This document shows positions 34,344-45,431 of a stretch of 64,000 bases of DNA, piece after piece. How positions within the stretch are numbered: the first letter of the stretch is position 1; every line of letters begins with the position of its first letter. Below the pieces are notes generated by a model. It had not been told where the DNA came from and did no database searches. It was given only the letters and a program-made list of their open reading frames with translations. This DNA comes from Pseudoips prasinana (Eukaryota > Arthropoda > Insecta > Lepidoptera > Nolidae), in the NCBI GenBank assembly GCA_951640165.1, contig OX621255.1, forward strand, positions 32,028,001 through 32,092,000, in the 5' to 3' direction. The position numbers and the translations under genes are program-made.

Positions 34344-34376
34344 TATATAAACCAAAGATTTTGTCATTATATTTAT
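34344..34376 (+). promoter_or_regulatory. Core promoter: TATA box and initiator
   Basis: TATATAAA at 34344 and the insect initiator-like TCATT with its A at 34376 are spaced by about 31 bp, the canonical distance. The ATG follows 24 bp downstream. Confidence 0.55.
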
Positions 34377-34399
34377 CAATTGTTCTCCATTTAGTCATC

Positions 34400-34465
34400 A
34401 TGGCGGTAGTGTCGGCCATCTTAGGATTTCTTCTCAATTTCGTCTTATTGAATTACGTTGAATCG
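34400..34465 (+). CDS. Candidate first coding exon with hydrophobic N-terminus
   Basis: ATG in good context (TCATCATGGC) begins a 22-codon segment starting MAVVSAILGFLLN and ending in ...NYVES, followed by the perfect donor TCG|GTAAGT. The segment is hydrophobic, like a signal peptide or membrane anchor. The intron is phase 0, the same phase as the acceptor of the poxin exon at 53470, so it could be its distant first exon (19-kb intron). It could equally start another gene beyond the window. No repeat homology was seen across this exon. Confidence 0.45.
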
Positions 34466-34479
34466 GTAAGTGATAGATT

Positions 34480-34915
34480 TATTATAATCAAGAAATTTAT
34501 TCAGCACTTGGGTATTTACATACACTTGTACTTGTCAAGCTCACAATGCAATACATAAACATAGTAGAATACAGTAATAAAGTAGTAAATTAATTAATTA
34601 GTACGTCCGTGCAGTTTGTTTTATCACATATATTTTTTTAAAGATAAATAAGAATAATGAAATGTAATAATGAAATTTGTTCAGCACTTGGGTATTAACA
34701 TACAATTGTACTTGTCAAGCTCACAATGCAATACATAAACATAGTAGAATACAGTAATAAAGTAGCAAATTAATTAATTAGTACGTCCGTGCAGTTTGTT
34801 TTATCACAAATATTTTTATAAAGATAAATAAGTATAATGAAATGAAATTTGTTCAGCACTGAGGTATTAACATATACTTATACTTGTCAAGCTCACAATA
34901 CATAAATATAGTCCG
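34480..34915 (-). repeat. Repeat S, tandem array of three
   Basis: Three head-to-tail copies, the last truncated, with a period of about 185 bp. Each has TTGTTCAGCACTTGGGTATT and GACAAGTACA-type words on the minus strand. Single copies are at 16913 and 32585. It starts about 15 bp after the candidate splice donor at 34465. Confidence 0.8.
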
Positions 34916-35251
34916 TATATATTTTTTTTTAATCCTTAAATAAATAACAAGTTACTAAGCTATTATTTTTAACTTTAGTACTATTATGTTACAATTAAAA
35001 AAAATAAGACAACGAGCAGATGGTTAGCGCTGAACTCTCAACCTTCTTTAATTAATCGACTTAATTTAAGCGACTTAAGTACATAAGTTAAGCAGTCCAA
35101 TAACTTAGTTTATTTACAGCCAATAAGTACTATGTTCTAGATAATAAATTCTAGATAAATCCTATTTAGAATTACATGTTATGATTGGATTGGTATATAT
35201 TGACATTAATGATAATATACAAAGGTTTCAAAACCATCAAACACAAATAAA

Positions 35252-35470
35252 TAATAATATAATAATATCCTGGGACATTATTCACACACGGCCATCTGAA
35301 CACAAACTAAGCAGAGCTTGTCCTAAGGAACCATATAACTGATATACTACATATACTACTTTTCTTTTGTAAATACATACTTGTATAGATAATTACACCC
35401 AGACTCAGGGCAAACAGACAAGTTCATGCAAACAAATATCTGTTCTGGGTGGGAATCGAACTCACGACCA
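35252..35470 (-). mobile_element. SINE-2 copy, head truncated
   Basis: Body and tail intact; the region beyond GGGAATCGAACTCACGACC is replaced by unrelated sequence. Confidence 0.8.
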
Positions 35471-35697
35471 ACTTATTAACATTTGAGTTGCTGCCGCTGC
35501 GCCACAATTAAATACGTATGGTATTTGGATGGTCTTAGGATGGCTCTGTATGACTAGGCAAAATTTTGTGCCTACAAAGTACCTATAGTTCGGTTTATTA
35601 CTGTCGTTTGGGGCTTGATGTCTTGATGACATCTTGCTACCTCGACCATTTCTGATCTGTTGTAGCAGAGCTCCTTGACTTTGTTAAAGTCAAGGAC

Positions 35698-35938
35698 CTA
35701 GTTCTAGTTGGTAGTGCTCCTGCCTACGAAGCTGGTGGTCCTGGGTTCGAATCCCGGTAAGTGCAAATATTTCATCACGAATATTTGTTTCTAAGTCATG
35801 GATGTTTTCAATGTATTTAAGTATTTATCTATCTATATAAGTATGTATATCGTCGCCTGGTACCCATAGTACAAGCTTTGCTTAGTTTGGGGCTAGGATG
35901 ATCCGTGTGACATTGTCCCGAGATATTATTATTATATT
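35698..35938 (+). mobile_element. SINE-1 copy
   Basis: Full sense copy. An 11-bp inverted duplication (TCCTTGACTTT/AAAGTCAAGGA, 35670-35694) sits immediately upstream of the head. Confidence 0.85.
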
Positions 35939-36356
35939 AAAGTTCACTGCTTAATCCTATAGCTTTTATTAACTCCCAGATTGATTGTGCAGTGAGTGTT
36001 TGTGTCTCTTCCGGTTGCATGATATGCTGTCCTAAGTAGATACTTCTACAACGCATTAGCGGTACCAGCACAGAATATGCAAAGGAGTTTCCTCTGATTC
36101 TAAATAATAATAGTATTAATATGGTTCGGTTTCATTTATGGGAAATAAAATAGCTGAACCAGGTTTTACGTTCTCAAGTGCTAGGATCCGGTTTCATGCA
36201 TATGGTTCGTGAAAAGAAAACCCAGGCCTAGGAAAATAGTTTCATATGTTGTCCGATAAGACGAAATGCATGCCTAATGTGTGCTAGTTAGTATAATAGC
36301 CCTCATAGATATACATACATAAACCTACATAGAGTGCTATAACACATGAGTATAGG

Positions 36357-36668
36357 TCTAGCGGTAGCGTGTTCAACCGCATATAACGAGGTCCTGGGTT
36401 CAAATCCCGTGTCGGGCCAAAAGTGATTTTGGGATTTTTCTGTAAAAAGAAAAATTGGTCAGTATCAGCACGGAGTCTGGGAGTTGGCGGTATTACACTC
36501 CCGTGTCCCGGAGAGCATGTAAAGCTGTCGGTCCTGTGTCTGATCTCTTTCCGGTCGTGTCGCTAGTGGAATGGAATAGAAGTGCCCCATGTGGTTGCGT
36601 ACACACTTGTGCACTATAATATGTCCCGCGCAGATGGCTAGATTCCATTGAGACTGGCCATTATTATT
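36357..36668 (+). mobile_element. SINE-3 copy
   Basis: Head CTAGCGGTAGCGTGTTCAAC, B box GGGTTCAAATCCCG. It lacks about 25 bp around the GTCGTCCCATCGGATCATG segment and part of the 3' tail. Confidence 0.85.
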
Positions 36669-36994
36669 ATAGATTGACCGGTCTAATGCTGACAACGAAT
36701 CCCTCATTTAAAATAGATAAATTAACAGGTATAAACCGTATTTTATAAAATACAAAATCCCTATAACTAGTTAACTCTATTAATAAGACGATTAAAACAT
36801 TAATACAATACAATACAATAATCTTTATTTGCAAATATAGGTGTATACAAGATGTTCTAATTTATATAATGTGCTAACTATATTTCACCATTTCGGCATG
36901 CAAATCTTAAAATTAAGTCAATTACATATAATTTTATTATGATAGAATGAGATTATACAATAATTATTGAGATAACATAATTAGTATAGACTAC

Positions 36995-38053
36995 CTACTG
37001 AATATTATTATCATTTAAAAACTCATTAACCGTGTAATACGCTTTCTCTTCAAGATAGGTGTTAAGTTTATTTTTAAACATGTCTGAACTATTAATGGAT
37101 CTGATTTGTGATGGTAATTTATTATAGATTATAGGCGCCATACAAAATACACTGCCTCGTAGCAACTGTGTTCTGCTAGATAATTGTCGGAGGCGACTTT
37201 CACGTCGACCTCCACCTGGGAATGTAGGATATAAGTGCAAGTTAGTTTTCACAAAACATGCAACTTCGCTTATATACAAAGATGGCACTGTTTGTATTTG
37301 TAACTCTTTAAATTTTTCTCTGCAAGAATCACGCCTTTTTAGCCCTAGCATTGAACGTAGGCATCTTTTTTGAGCCTTAAGAACTTGTTCTTTATTAGTT
37401 GAGTTCCCCCAAAACATTATACCGTATCTTAATAATGGCGCAACGTGTCCATAATACGCTGTCTTTACCGCAGTTAAGTTTACTACTTTAGCCAATTTGT
37501 AAAGAGCAAATGAGAATTGATACAACCTTTTGCATAAATTATCTATGTGCGATTTCCATTTAAGTTTATTATCAATAATTAATCCTAAAAATCGCGTTGT
37601 ATCAACTTCTATTATTTTTGTATTAGTAGAATCAATGTCAAGTGTGTGCGTATCATGTCGTTGCCTAAAGTCCATTGCATATGTTTTTGATAGATTCATT
37701 AATAGATTATTATTTTTCAACCAATTATTAATACATGTCAAACTATTACATATTTCTGAATTTAAAATGTCAATATTTTTATTTATATATAAGATTGTAC
37801 TATCGTCAGCGAATAATATTATGTCATGTTTAATTGTTTTTGGCGTGTCATTTACATATATAAGGAATAACAACGGTCCTAAAACACTTCCTTGGGAGAC
37901 TCCGTAAGATACTAACTTCTCATCAGATGTATATATTGTTTCTGTGAGTGTAGAAGGACATAGATTTCTTACATGAGTAATTTGCTTTCGGTCCTTAAAC
38001 ATTCTAATTTTGTTAAGTTTTGACGGGCCGGGTAGCGTGCTTGCACCAAGCAC
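36995..38053 (-). pseudogene. Reverse transcriptase C-terminal half
   Basis: 352-codon open frame. RT motifs are SYGVSQGSVLGPLLFLIYVN and the catalytic FADD (in LFADDSTILYIN). Then come FLGLIIDNKLKWKSHI, a WGNSTNKEQVLKAQKR segment and the LP.QIRS....FK..L..YL C-terminus. Upstream RT motifs and the endonuclease are missing. The frame is undamaged over its whole length, so the insertion is young. Confidence 0.88.
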
Positions 38054-38062
38054 GCTACCCGG
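38028..38062. repeat. 16-bp inverted duplication at LINE 5' junction
   Basis: CCGGGTAGCGTGCTTG and its complement around CAC, just where the RT frame loses its upstream part. The sequence beyond reads KIINKIPPGPGS on the minus strand, resembling the duplicated PGPSKLNKI just inside. Confidence 0.8.
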
Positions 38063-38407
38063 ACCCGGTGGAATTTTATTAATAATTTTATACTGGCTTC
38101 ATCATGTCCTTTTTACCAAACAAAACAAAACTTTATTTTCTGTCTACATCACAATATATTCCTCGCTAACTATAGGAAACTGAGCGAGTAAACGTAACCG
38201 ACTTCTTGTAACAGGACCCTCGAATGTACTTGATTGGATCCATACTCAGAATTTTGTACCAGGTATACAATTCTTTGGTGCGGGTTAAGGTAGCCTAAAG
38301 GTTCTATGTTCATCGTGGATTATGCTTCAAAACTTATGACTCGGCCGTTGTACCTGGCTATATATAATTTGCCGTGATGACATATGATTCTTATTATAAT
38401 AATAATA

Positions 38408-38752
38408 AGTAATAATAATGTCCTCCTAGCCGAATTCGGCCACGGTGGCCAGTCTCAACAGAGATTGACCATCTGCGCGGGACATATTATAGTGCTCAAG
38501 TGTGTGCGCAAACACAGGAGCACTGGGGACGCGTTAGCGACACGACCGGAAAGAGGTCAGGCACAGGACCGACGGCTTTACGTGCTCTCCGAGGCACGGG
38601 GGTGTAATACGCCAACTCCCAGACTTTGGGCTGATGCTGAGAAATTTTTCTTTTTACTGAAAAGTCCCAAAATCACTTTCGGCCCGACCCGGGACTTGAA
38701 CCCAGGACCTCGTTAACTGTGGGTGAACACGCTACCGCTAGACCAACGAGGC
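38408..38752 (-). mobile_element. SINE-3 copy
   Basis: Full minus copy: tail GTCCTCCTAGCCGAATTCGG, head end GCTACCGCTAGACCAACGAG. Confidence 0.85.
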
Positions 38753-38994
38753 AGTCTAATAAGTAATATTTAACGGAACGGCACGCATCGTAAGGAGGTT
38801 CCGAAGTTAATATAAATCTATGGAGGTTCCTCACTCTGTCGCCCTGACCACCGGCGGCCTAGGGCGTATAACCCCGCCGCTGGGGGAGCGCTGTTTTTTT
38901 ACGTATTCATTTGTATATTATTGTTTTATATACCCATTTTATAAGAATAAATATGTATAAAATAGGAAAATAAATACATAAGGTGGGATAATAT

Positions 38995-39135
38995 AATAAT
39001 AATATCCTGGGACATTATTTACCCACGGCCATCTGACCCCAACTAAGCAGAGCTTGTACTATGGGAACCAGATAACTGATATACTACGTAGGTATACTAC
39101 TTGTCTTTTGTAAATACATACTTATATACACAATA
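38995..39135 (-). mobile_element. SINE-2 copy, 3' half
   Basis: Tail ATATCCTGGGACATTATTTA and body to CTTTTGTAAATACATACTTA; the head is absent. Confidence 0.75.
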
Positions 39136-39278
39136 TTATTAGTTAACTAAAGTAATAAATCCCTTAATATATAGGTATGCTAGACACACGCTTGACACAT
39201 ACGTCGGCACATGGTGGACTTCCCCGTATCGCTCTATTGTTTCCGATATCGATTCTGAAAACCATTGTTTCAAATGTA

Positions 39279-39414
39279 CAGACGCTAGCACATCAAGTTA
39301 CCCCAATCTGTCAAATTTCCCTCTATTGAAAGTGAACCTTATGCTTACGTGATAAAGTTGAAAATCTGTAAAAGTAATTTGACAGATTAGGGTAGCTGGA
39401 TGTGCTGGCGTCTG
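39279..39414. mobile_element. MITE-T copy
   Basis: Ends CAGACGCTAGCACATCAAG.../...ATGTGCTGGCGTCTG, TA on both sides. The best preserved of the three copies. Confidence 0.88.
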
Positions 39415-39556
39415 TACCTACTTAGATATTTTCTTAAATGATATAATAAATTAATCTATTATGTATTAATATTGATGGTACTTTATGGAGCAGTAACCGG
39501 ATAGCCTACTATCTATCGGATTATGGCTTTTGAATAGGTGCGCAGGCGCCGCGCCG

Positions 39557-39612
39557 GAACATTCTGCCTGTGACTGCGCACACACTCGTTCTGCATAATA
39601 TGTCCTCCGTTG
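39557..39612 (+). repeat. SINE-3 internal fragment
   Basis: TGCGCACACACTCGTTCTGC and ATAATATGTCCTCCGTTGG correspond to the 3' part of SINE-3. It abuts the truncated 3' end of the next LINE. Confidence 0.6.
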
Positions 39613-39629
39613 GGAATGAATGCTATAGA

Positions 39630-41939
39630 CTAGAAATACTCAGTTCGGTATCGTGCCCATGTTACTCCTAGATATTTGATTGTCTTAGTTCTTTCGAGGG
39701 TAGGGCAAGTGCAGGTCTCTGTGGGAAGGCGTCTTGTGCACTTATGTGCTATGATCGAGAAGCTTTGTGGTGGAAGTTGATTGGTCCTGATAGCGAATGG
39801 AATGTATTTGGTTTTGGCTATGTTTAATGATAGTAGGTTGCTTCTCATCCACTTATTTACCCTATCGAATCCCGTCTGCGCATTTGAGAATGCTTCCTCC
39901 CAGGTGTTCCCTCGAAAGAATAAGGCCGTGTCGTCGGCAAACGTGAATACCTTTCCACCAATGAGCTGTGTCTGGCAGAGGTCATTGATGTAAACGAGGA
40001 ATAACGTAGGAGAGATTACGCTTCCTTGAAGAACCCCATAAACCACCTCAGTCCCATCACTCATACAGTCGCCTATTTTAACCATCTGCCGTCTATTGTG
40101 TAGGTAGTCCTTGAAGAGTGTAAGTGGGAGGCCTCTCACACCGACCCTTTCTAGCTTGTTTAGTAGGCGGGGAATAGGTATTGTGTCGAATGCCTTTGCA
40201 ATATCGAGGAAGGCAACTACACACTTCTTTTTGTCATCCAGGTCAGTAACAATGGAGTGTATCAGGTTATGCACTGCCTGGGAAGTCGAGGTACTACTTC
40301 GGAAACCATACTGGGATTGAGATAGTATGTTGTTTTTTTCTAGGTATGTGATTAACCTCTCGTTCATTACTCTCTCCAGTATTTTCGAAAAGGTGGGCAG
40401 GATGGAAATTGGCCTGAAGTTATTTATGTCACTCTTGTCTCCGCTCTTATGGATCGGTTTAATTAGACCGGTTTTGAAAGCAGAGGGAAACGTTACAGTT
40501 TCGAAAGCAAGGTTGCAGATATGTGTGAGAGGAGCGACCAAGTAATTCACGTATCTTTTAACCATTATATTGGATATGTGGTCAAATCCTGTTGAGTTTT
40601 TGTCTTTTAAGTTGGCGATGACTCGGGCAACCTCGATCTCGGCTAGAGGAGCCATAACCAGTGAACCTAGGGGATCGGAGTTGGTCAGGGTTGCAGTATC
40701 ACTAGTATTAGAAGTGGAGGATAAATCAGTATCAGAATGGTCGATCCTTTCGGCTATTTCTCTGCCGATGTTCGCGAAGTAATTATTGACTTCATTAATT
40801 CGTTGTTGTGGCACCACATTAGTTAAAAGTGATACCGAGTGGTCAAAAAAGTGGTTAGTGCCTGTTACGTCTTTGATCGTCTTCCAGAGTTGTTTTTTGT
40901 CTTTACCAGCTTTGTCGAATTTTTGTCTGTTGTAGGATTGTTTAGCGTTCTTTAGGATGGTGGAGCAAAAACTTCGATATCGTTTGTATGTCTGCTGTAA
41001 CACTTCGTTCTCTGGATCCCTCTTCAATTTTTTGTGTAGGTTGTCCCTATTTCTCATACAGCGTAGAATTCCTTTAGTGATCCAGGGTTTGAGTATTGTT
41101 TTTCTCTTTGGAGACTTGATTGGTACGGTACTTGCTTTTATGGCACCCGACAGATACATAATTAGGGTATTTGTTGCATGGTTAATGTCGGCACTGTCTA
41201 TGATCACTCGAAAATCAATTTTTTGTACAGCGGCGTCAAGGAGTAGAAAGTCAACTTTAGTACGTTTCTTATCACTGCGATGTAATTTATTATGCCTGGC
41301 TTGGATGTCTAAGGCTACCGAATCATGATCTGTTATAGAGGAGGGAAACACGTAGCATGTAGCTTCATCATGTGTCGGTATAGTATGCCCAGGGAGCATG
41401 GAGTGGCTAGCTAAAAGATTTAAGTAGTCCTGTGCTCGTCTATCAGAGGTCTTTGGGTGAATATCAATGTTTATATCACCGCATAGGATGATATTTTTAA
41501 AGCTTCTTAGCCTTGTGAGTATTGTTTCTAAAGAGTTTATAAAACTACTTGTATCATAGCATCCGGGCGGCCGGTAGATACCAATCACGCAGGTATCATT
41601 ACTTAACTTCAATGTGAGGCAGTTGGCATCATTTAGGAGTAGTTCCTCCGTAGTCCCTTTTAGTAATTTACTGTAGTAAATTACTACTCCCTCATTTTGG
41701 GTTTTATGCTGAGTGGTCGTAGCGAAGTTATAGTTTTCCAAGGTCACTATGTGCTTTACTGAAAGTAACCAGCATTCAGATAGTATTATTACATCCCATC
41801 TGAGCTCGGATCGTTGTAGTAGTGTTGTGAAGCTATCCATATTACGTTGGATGCTACGTATATTCTGCGAGATAATATTAAGGGCACCTTTATTTTTAGG
41901 GATTTGTTTATTTATATCGTCAACGTCACAGTAATAAAT
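39630..41939 (-). pseudogene. CR1-like LINE ORF2 (endonuclease plus RT), 3'-truncated
   Basis: Minus-strand open frame of about 770 codons if read from the upstream in-frame TAG at 41940 (first ATG at 41840). N-terminal AP endonuclease motifs: NIISQNIRS, SECWLLS, CVIGIYRPPGC, ILCGDINID and SSITDHDSVAL. RT motifs: NFRPISILPTFSKILERVM, SQYGFRSSTSTSQAV, AFLDIAKAFDT, GVLQGSVISPTLFLVYIND (L replaces the usual P) and catalytic FADD in FTFADDTALFF. It ends abruptly after KTIKYLGV, where the thumb should follow, so the 3' third and tail are missing. No internal stops or frameshifts are visible. The protein would nick target DNA and reverse transcribe. Confidence 0.88.
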
Positions 41940-42420
41940 CTATAATTAGTTTAGGTTGAACAGAAATAATGTTTAGTTGGAATATGGCTTAGTGGTCTAG
42001 GTTATTTCACAAAGCAGGTAAACCCGCACCACAACGCATCGAAAATGAATAGACTTAAGAATATTTAGCGCTAATTTACCATTACTAAGTGCTATTGGCC
42101 ATTTTATTGCGTAGTAACATCACTAATTTGACTGAAATAAATCCTTATTTCTTTTTTGTCCATCGATTATTGACTTTAAATATTCCGAGTGAATTTATTT
42201 TCATTTGCGGCAACATTTTGTTAATGGCGCCGCTTGTTTATAATGCAAAAACAATAAAAGGACTTATAATTGTTTTTTCTTTTATCCGGCAAATGTGAAA
42301 CTCCATATTATAGTACTAAATTATGATAATTAAAAATAGGAGTTTTACTTATAATGTTCATGTGGCACAACTTAGTTTTAAACGATACTGTCTATGGGCA
42401 TTTGACTTTGGCATGAACAT
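41940..42420. other. Unassigned region
   Basis: Upstream side of the LINE ORF2; it could include its 5' UTR. A 69-codon + strand frame at 42089 has no recognisable domain. No exon-like composition. Confidence 0.45.
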
Positions 42421-42424
42421 TACT

Positions 42425-42535
42425 ACAGATCGGGTCAACATATAGGCTACATATTATCACGCTATCACCTATGGGGGAGGAGCTGTGATAATTTATAAAG
42501 TTTAACGCGGGTAAAACCGCGGGGCACAGCTAGTT
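42425..42535 (-). repeat. Repeat A, head half
   Basis: CTACATATTATCACGCTATC to GGGGCACAGCTAG; the tail is missing. Confidence 0.8.
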
Positions 42536-42799
42536 TATTATTAAAAAAATAATTATAATTTGAAAACATTCTCACTTGCGTTACCAGTTACCGGATGGAG
42601 CGGTGGTATCGGTCAAGCTGTTTGTTACTACCACTGAGCCACAGGTGTAAATATTCTGAGTGCAAATACCTTTTATTTTTATACAAGCAATCAGTCGCAA
42701 TTAAGCGTCATGATGTATAGCGCAGTTTTGTCTGCCCGTAGGTACAGCGGCAGCGTGCTCGTGCGCAGATAATATAATTAAATGTAATGATGAAATAGA

Positions 42800-42966
42800 C
42801 TGCACGTGTGGTGCACCAGTTAAGACAGACGCCTCGCCACTTCGTGGCCTTGATTTGAATCCCGCACATGACAACTATTTGTGTGACCCATAAATAGTTG
42901 TTCTGAGCCTGGATGTAATTTGTGTCCGTCTATTATATACTTGTAAAGTATCCCGCGACACAGGGC
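42800..42966 (+). mobile_element. SINE-4 copy
   Basis: CACGTGTGGTGCACCAGTTA, then CTATTTGTGTGACCCATAAA and GTAAAGTATCCCGCGACAC. Opens a cluster of six SINE-like insertions. Confidence 0.8.
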
Positions 42967-42982
42967 CACTGTTTGTGTTACC

Positions 42983-43352
42983 GTGACTGCCTCGTTGGTC
43001 TAGCGGTAGCGTGTTCAACCGCAGATAACGAGGTCCTGGGTTCAAATCCTGGGTCGGGCCGAAAGTGACTTTGGGATTTTTCTGTAAAACGAAATAATCT
43101 TAATATCAGCCCGAAGTCTGGAAGTTGGCGGTATTATACCCCCGTGCCTCGGAGAGCACGTAAAGCCGTCGGTCCTGTACCTGACCTCTTTCCGGTCGTG
43201 TCGCTAGTCGTCCCATCGGATCATGAGAGTGATGGAATAGAAAGTGCCCCTGTGTTTGCGCACACACTTGAGCACTATAATATGTCCCGCGCAGATGGCT
43301 AGTCTCCTTTAAGACTGGCCGCCGTGGCCGGATCTCGGCTAGGAGGACATTA
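42983..43352 (+). mobile_element. SINE-3 copy, best preserved
   Basis: Head GTCTAGCGGTAGCGTGTTC with A-box and B-box-like words (GGTTCAAATCC), all body landmarks, and tail GGCTAGGAGGACATTA. Confidence 0.88.
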
Positions 43353-43532
43353 CCTTGTTGCTCTGAGTGTGGGTGTGTTTCGTCAGTAAAATGCATGTAT
43401 GCAAAGACCCCCTGATGTGTGTAGCGTAGTTATAGAACTAACCAAATCTCCGCATATAGATGTCGATGAAGATAATGAGCCAGCCCGCATAACTGTGGCC
43501 ATCATACTGATTTCAAACGTTTGCATAAATAC

Positions 43533-43787
43533 TTGTCATCGTAGCCTAGTTAGTAGTGAACCTGCCTACGAAGCTGGTGGTCCTGGGTTCGAATCCCGGT
43601 AAGTGCAAATATTTGTGCGATGAGCACGAATATTTGTTTCCGAGTCATGGATGTTTTCTATGTATATAAGTATTTATCTATCTATATAAGTATGTATATC
43701 GTCGCCTGGTACCCATAGTACAAGCTTTGCTTAGTTTGGGGCTAGGATGATCTGTGTGACATTGTCCCTAGATATTATTATTATTAA
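43533..43787 (+). mobile_element. SINE-1 copy, best preserved
   Basis: Head GTAGCCTAGTTAGTAGTG, B box GGTTCGAATCCC, body and ATT-repeat tail complete. Confidence 0.88.
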
Positions 43788-43851
43788 ATAAATATATATC
43801 TAGATACTTATGCAGAGTTACACAATAGCATTATCACTATTCGACTAGTTT

Positions 43852-44092
43852 GTTGTCCTAGCGGTAGAGGGGCGCTGATAATGAGGTTCTTGGTTAATTT
43901 CCCGGGTCGGGCCCAAAAGGAATTCAGGTTTTCCTGTAAAGAAAAACACCTAGTCGCAGTCCAGTCTTTGGAAATTGACGGCGCTACACTTTATCTCCTG
44001 CGGTTGTGTAGGATAGTTGTCCGATCGGATTATAAGAGAGAGGGTATAGTGAGTGCACTTCTATTTGCGCACACACTAGTTGGCTAGTCTAT
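43852..44092 (+). mobile_element. SINE-3, old diverged copy
   Basis: CTAGCGGTAGAGGGGCG, then TTTCCCGGGTCGGGCC and GCACACACTAGTTGGCTAG. Clearly related but shorter and much diverged. Confidence 0.65.
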
Positions 44093-44170
44093 GATGTAGA
44101 TGTATGTATGTGTAGATGCACGAGTTAGCCAACATGTTCCGATAAACATATTTTTTTATAAGACAATCCC

Positions 44171-44354
44171 CGCACTAGGGAATCTAATCCCTGTGTCACG
44201 GGGTACTTTACAAACATATAATAAACGGACACAAATTACATCCAGACTCAGAACTACTATTTATGGGTCACACAAATAGTTGTCCGGCGCGGGACTCAAA
44301 CCCGCGACACGAAGAGGCGAGGCGACTGTCTTAGCTGCTGCACCACACGTGGAG
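44171..44354 (-). mobile_element. SINE-4 copy
   Basis: Minus copy from GGGAATCTAATCCCTGTGTC to CTGCACCACACGTGG, including the B-box-like ACTCAAACCCGCGAC. Confidence 0.8.
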
Positions 44355-44379
44355 TCGTTGTGTACTTATCTAATACTAT

Positions 44380-44665
44380 CTGTGCCCCGCGGTTTTACCC
44401 GCGTTAAACTTTATAAATTATCACTGCTCCTCCCCCGTAGGTGATAGCGTGATAATATGTAGCCTATATGTTGACCCAACCTCTTAGTAATATTCATGCA
44501 AAATTCTAAGTAAATCCATGCAGTACTTTTTGAGATTAGCCCGGACATACATACAGACAAACAGACACACAGACAAAAATTCTAAAAACTATATTTTTAG
44601 CTTCGATGTCCATTTTAGATCACGCCCCAAGTATTCAATGTACAGTTTTGACTCTCCTACGATTT
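44380..44665 (+). repeat. Repeat A, longest copy
   Basis: From CTGTGCCCCGCGGTTTTAC to a tail with CAATGTACAGTTTTGACTC and CCTACGATTTTATTA. This defines the full unit, about 285 bp. Confidence 0.8.
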
Positions 44666-44770
44666 TATTATATGTATTGATTAGTTAAAATAGAATTAAT
44701 GCCGCGTTCATCTAACATAATAAGACAATTCCAAGAACACGGATGATGCAAGCGCGACACTAACCACAGA

Positions 44771-44780
44771 GCGCATGCGC
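44771..44780. promoter_or_regulatory. NRF-1-like palindrome GCGCATGCGC
   Basis: GCGCATGCGC lies in a locally GC-rich 150 bp (44700-44870) that matches no repeat family here. It resembles binding sites of NRF-1/Ewg-type factors, but no exon follows on either strand that I can recognise. Confidence 0.3.
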
Positions 44781-45119
44781 CCGCTCTGCCTTGAGCGCTG
44801 AGATTGAACTGCGATATTGCGCACGTCTTAAACTACATATCAAACTGACGCGATACGCGACGTCATTATTGATACCAACCACAATAAATGTTGTACCTAG
44901 TATCATCCATTGATAAGACATAATTATAAAGCGATACATTCATTATGCCCACAAGTATGATCATTAAATTTTACGAGTATATTTGTACATATACCAAGAA
45001 CTAAAGATGGTACATGTGTGAGACTTAACCAAATTAATAATATTACATTTACCTTATTTATGCAAGTTGATAATTATGATATAATTAAATTAAATTAAAA
45101 GCTAAAGATTAGATAAACT

Positions 45120-45305
45120 ACAGATACACTATTTACCCTAAAAGGCGTCCAATAATCCCTCCGCATCGCTTATGGGAAAAGTGTCCAGAAGGCTGGCCGT
45201 ATTGCCACGCTGGATGGCAATGCTGATCCTCTGACCCAAGAATAGACCAGCCCTCTGATCATGGGAAGCGTCGATCAAACGTTTAGCTATTTCCCGAAAT
45301 ATTAA
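45120..45305 (-). pseudogene. Transposon protein C-terminal remnant
   Basis: The minus strand reads about 57 codons containing DASHDQRAGLFLGQRISIAI and then QRGNTASLLDTFP before a stop. It has the feel of a conserved C-terminal segment of an insect transposon-encoded protein, but I cannot name the family. Confidence 0.5.
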
Positions 45306-45343
45306 ATGTGCGATGTTACAATTAATATTATGATATTAATTGT

Positions 45344-45431
45344 AATATCTTCGGACATTATTCACACAAGGCCATCTGATCCCAAACTAAGCAGAGCTTG
45401 TACTATGGAAACCAGATAACTGATATAATAC
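45344..45431 (-). mobile_element. SINE-2, 3' end fragment
   Basis: AATATCTTCGGACATTATTC to ACCAGATAACTGATATAAT, then interrupted by repeat K. Confidence 0.75.

Larger units (their letters stand above)
36800..38110 (-). mobile_element. CR1/jockey-like LINE, 5'-truncated
   Basis: The 3' end is at about 36800 with AATAAAGATT followed by an ATTGT pentamer repeat, as in CR1-like elements with microsatellite tails. The 5' end is a truncation point with the inverted duplication at 38028. Confidence 0.85.

Noticed and set aside
42983..43055. tRNA gene-like sequence (CTAGCGGTAGCG...GGTTCAAATCC)
   Set aside because: It recurs as the head of SINE-3 with the same non-tRNA body each time, and no proper acceptor-stem pairing or isolated tRNA end is seen.
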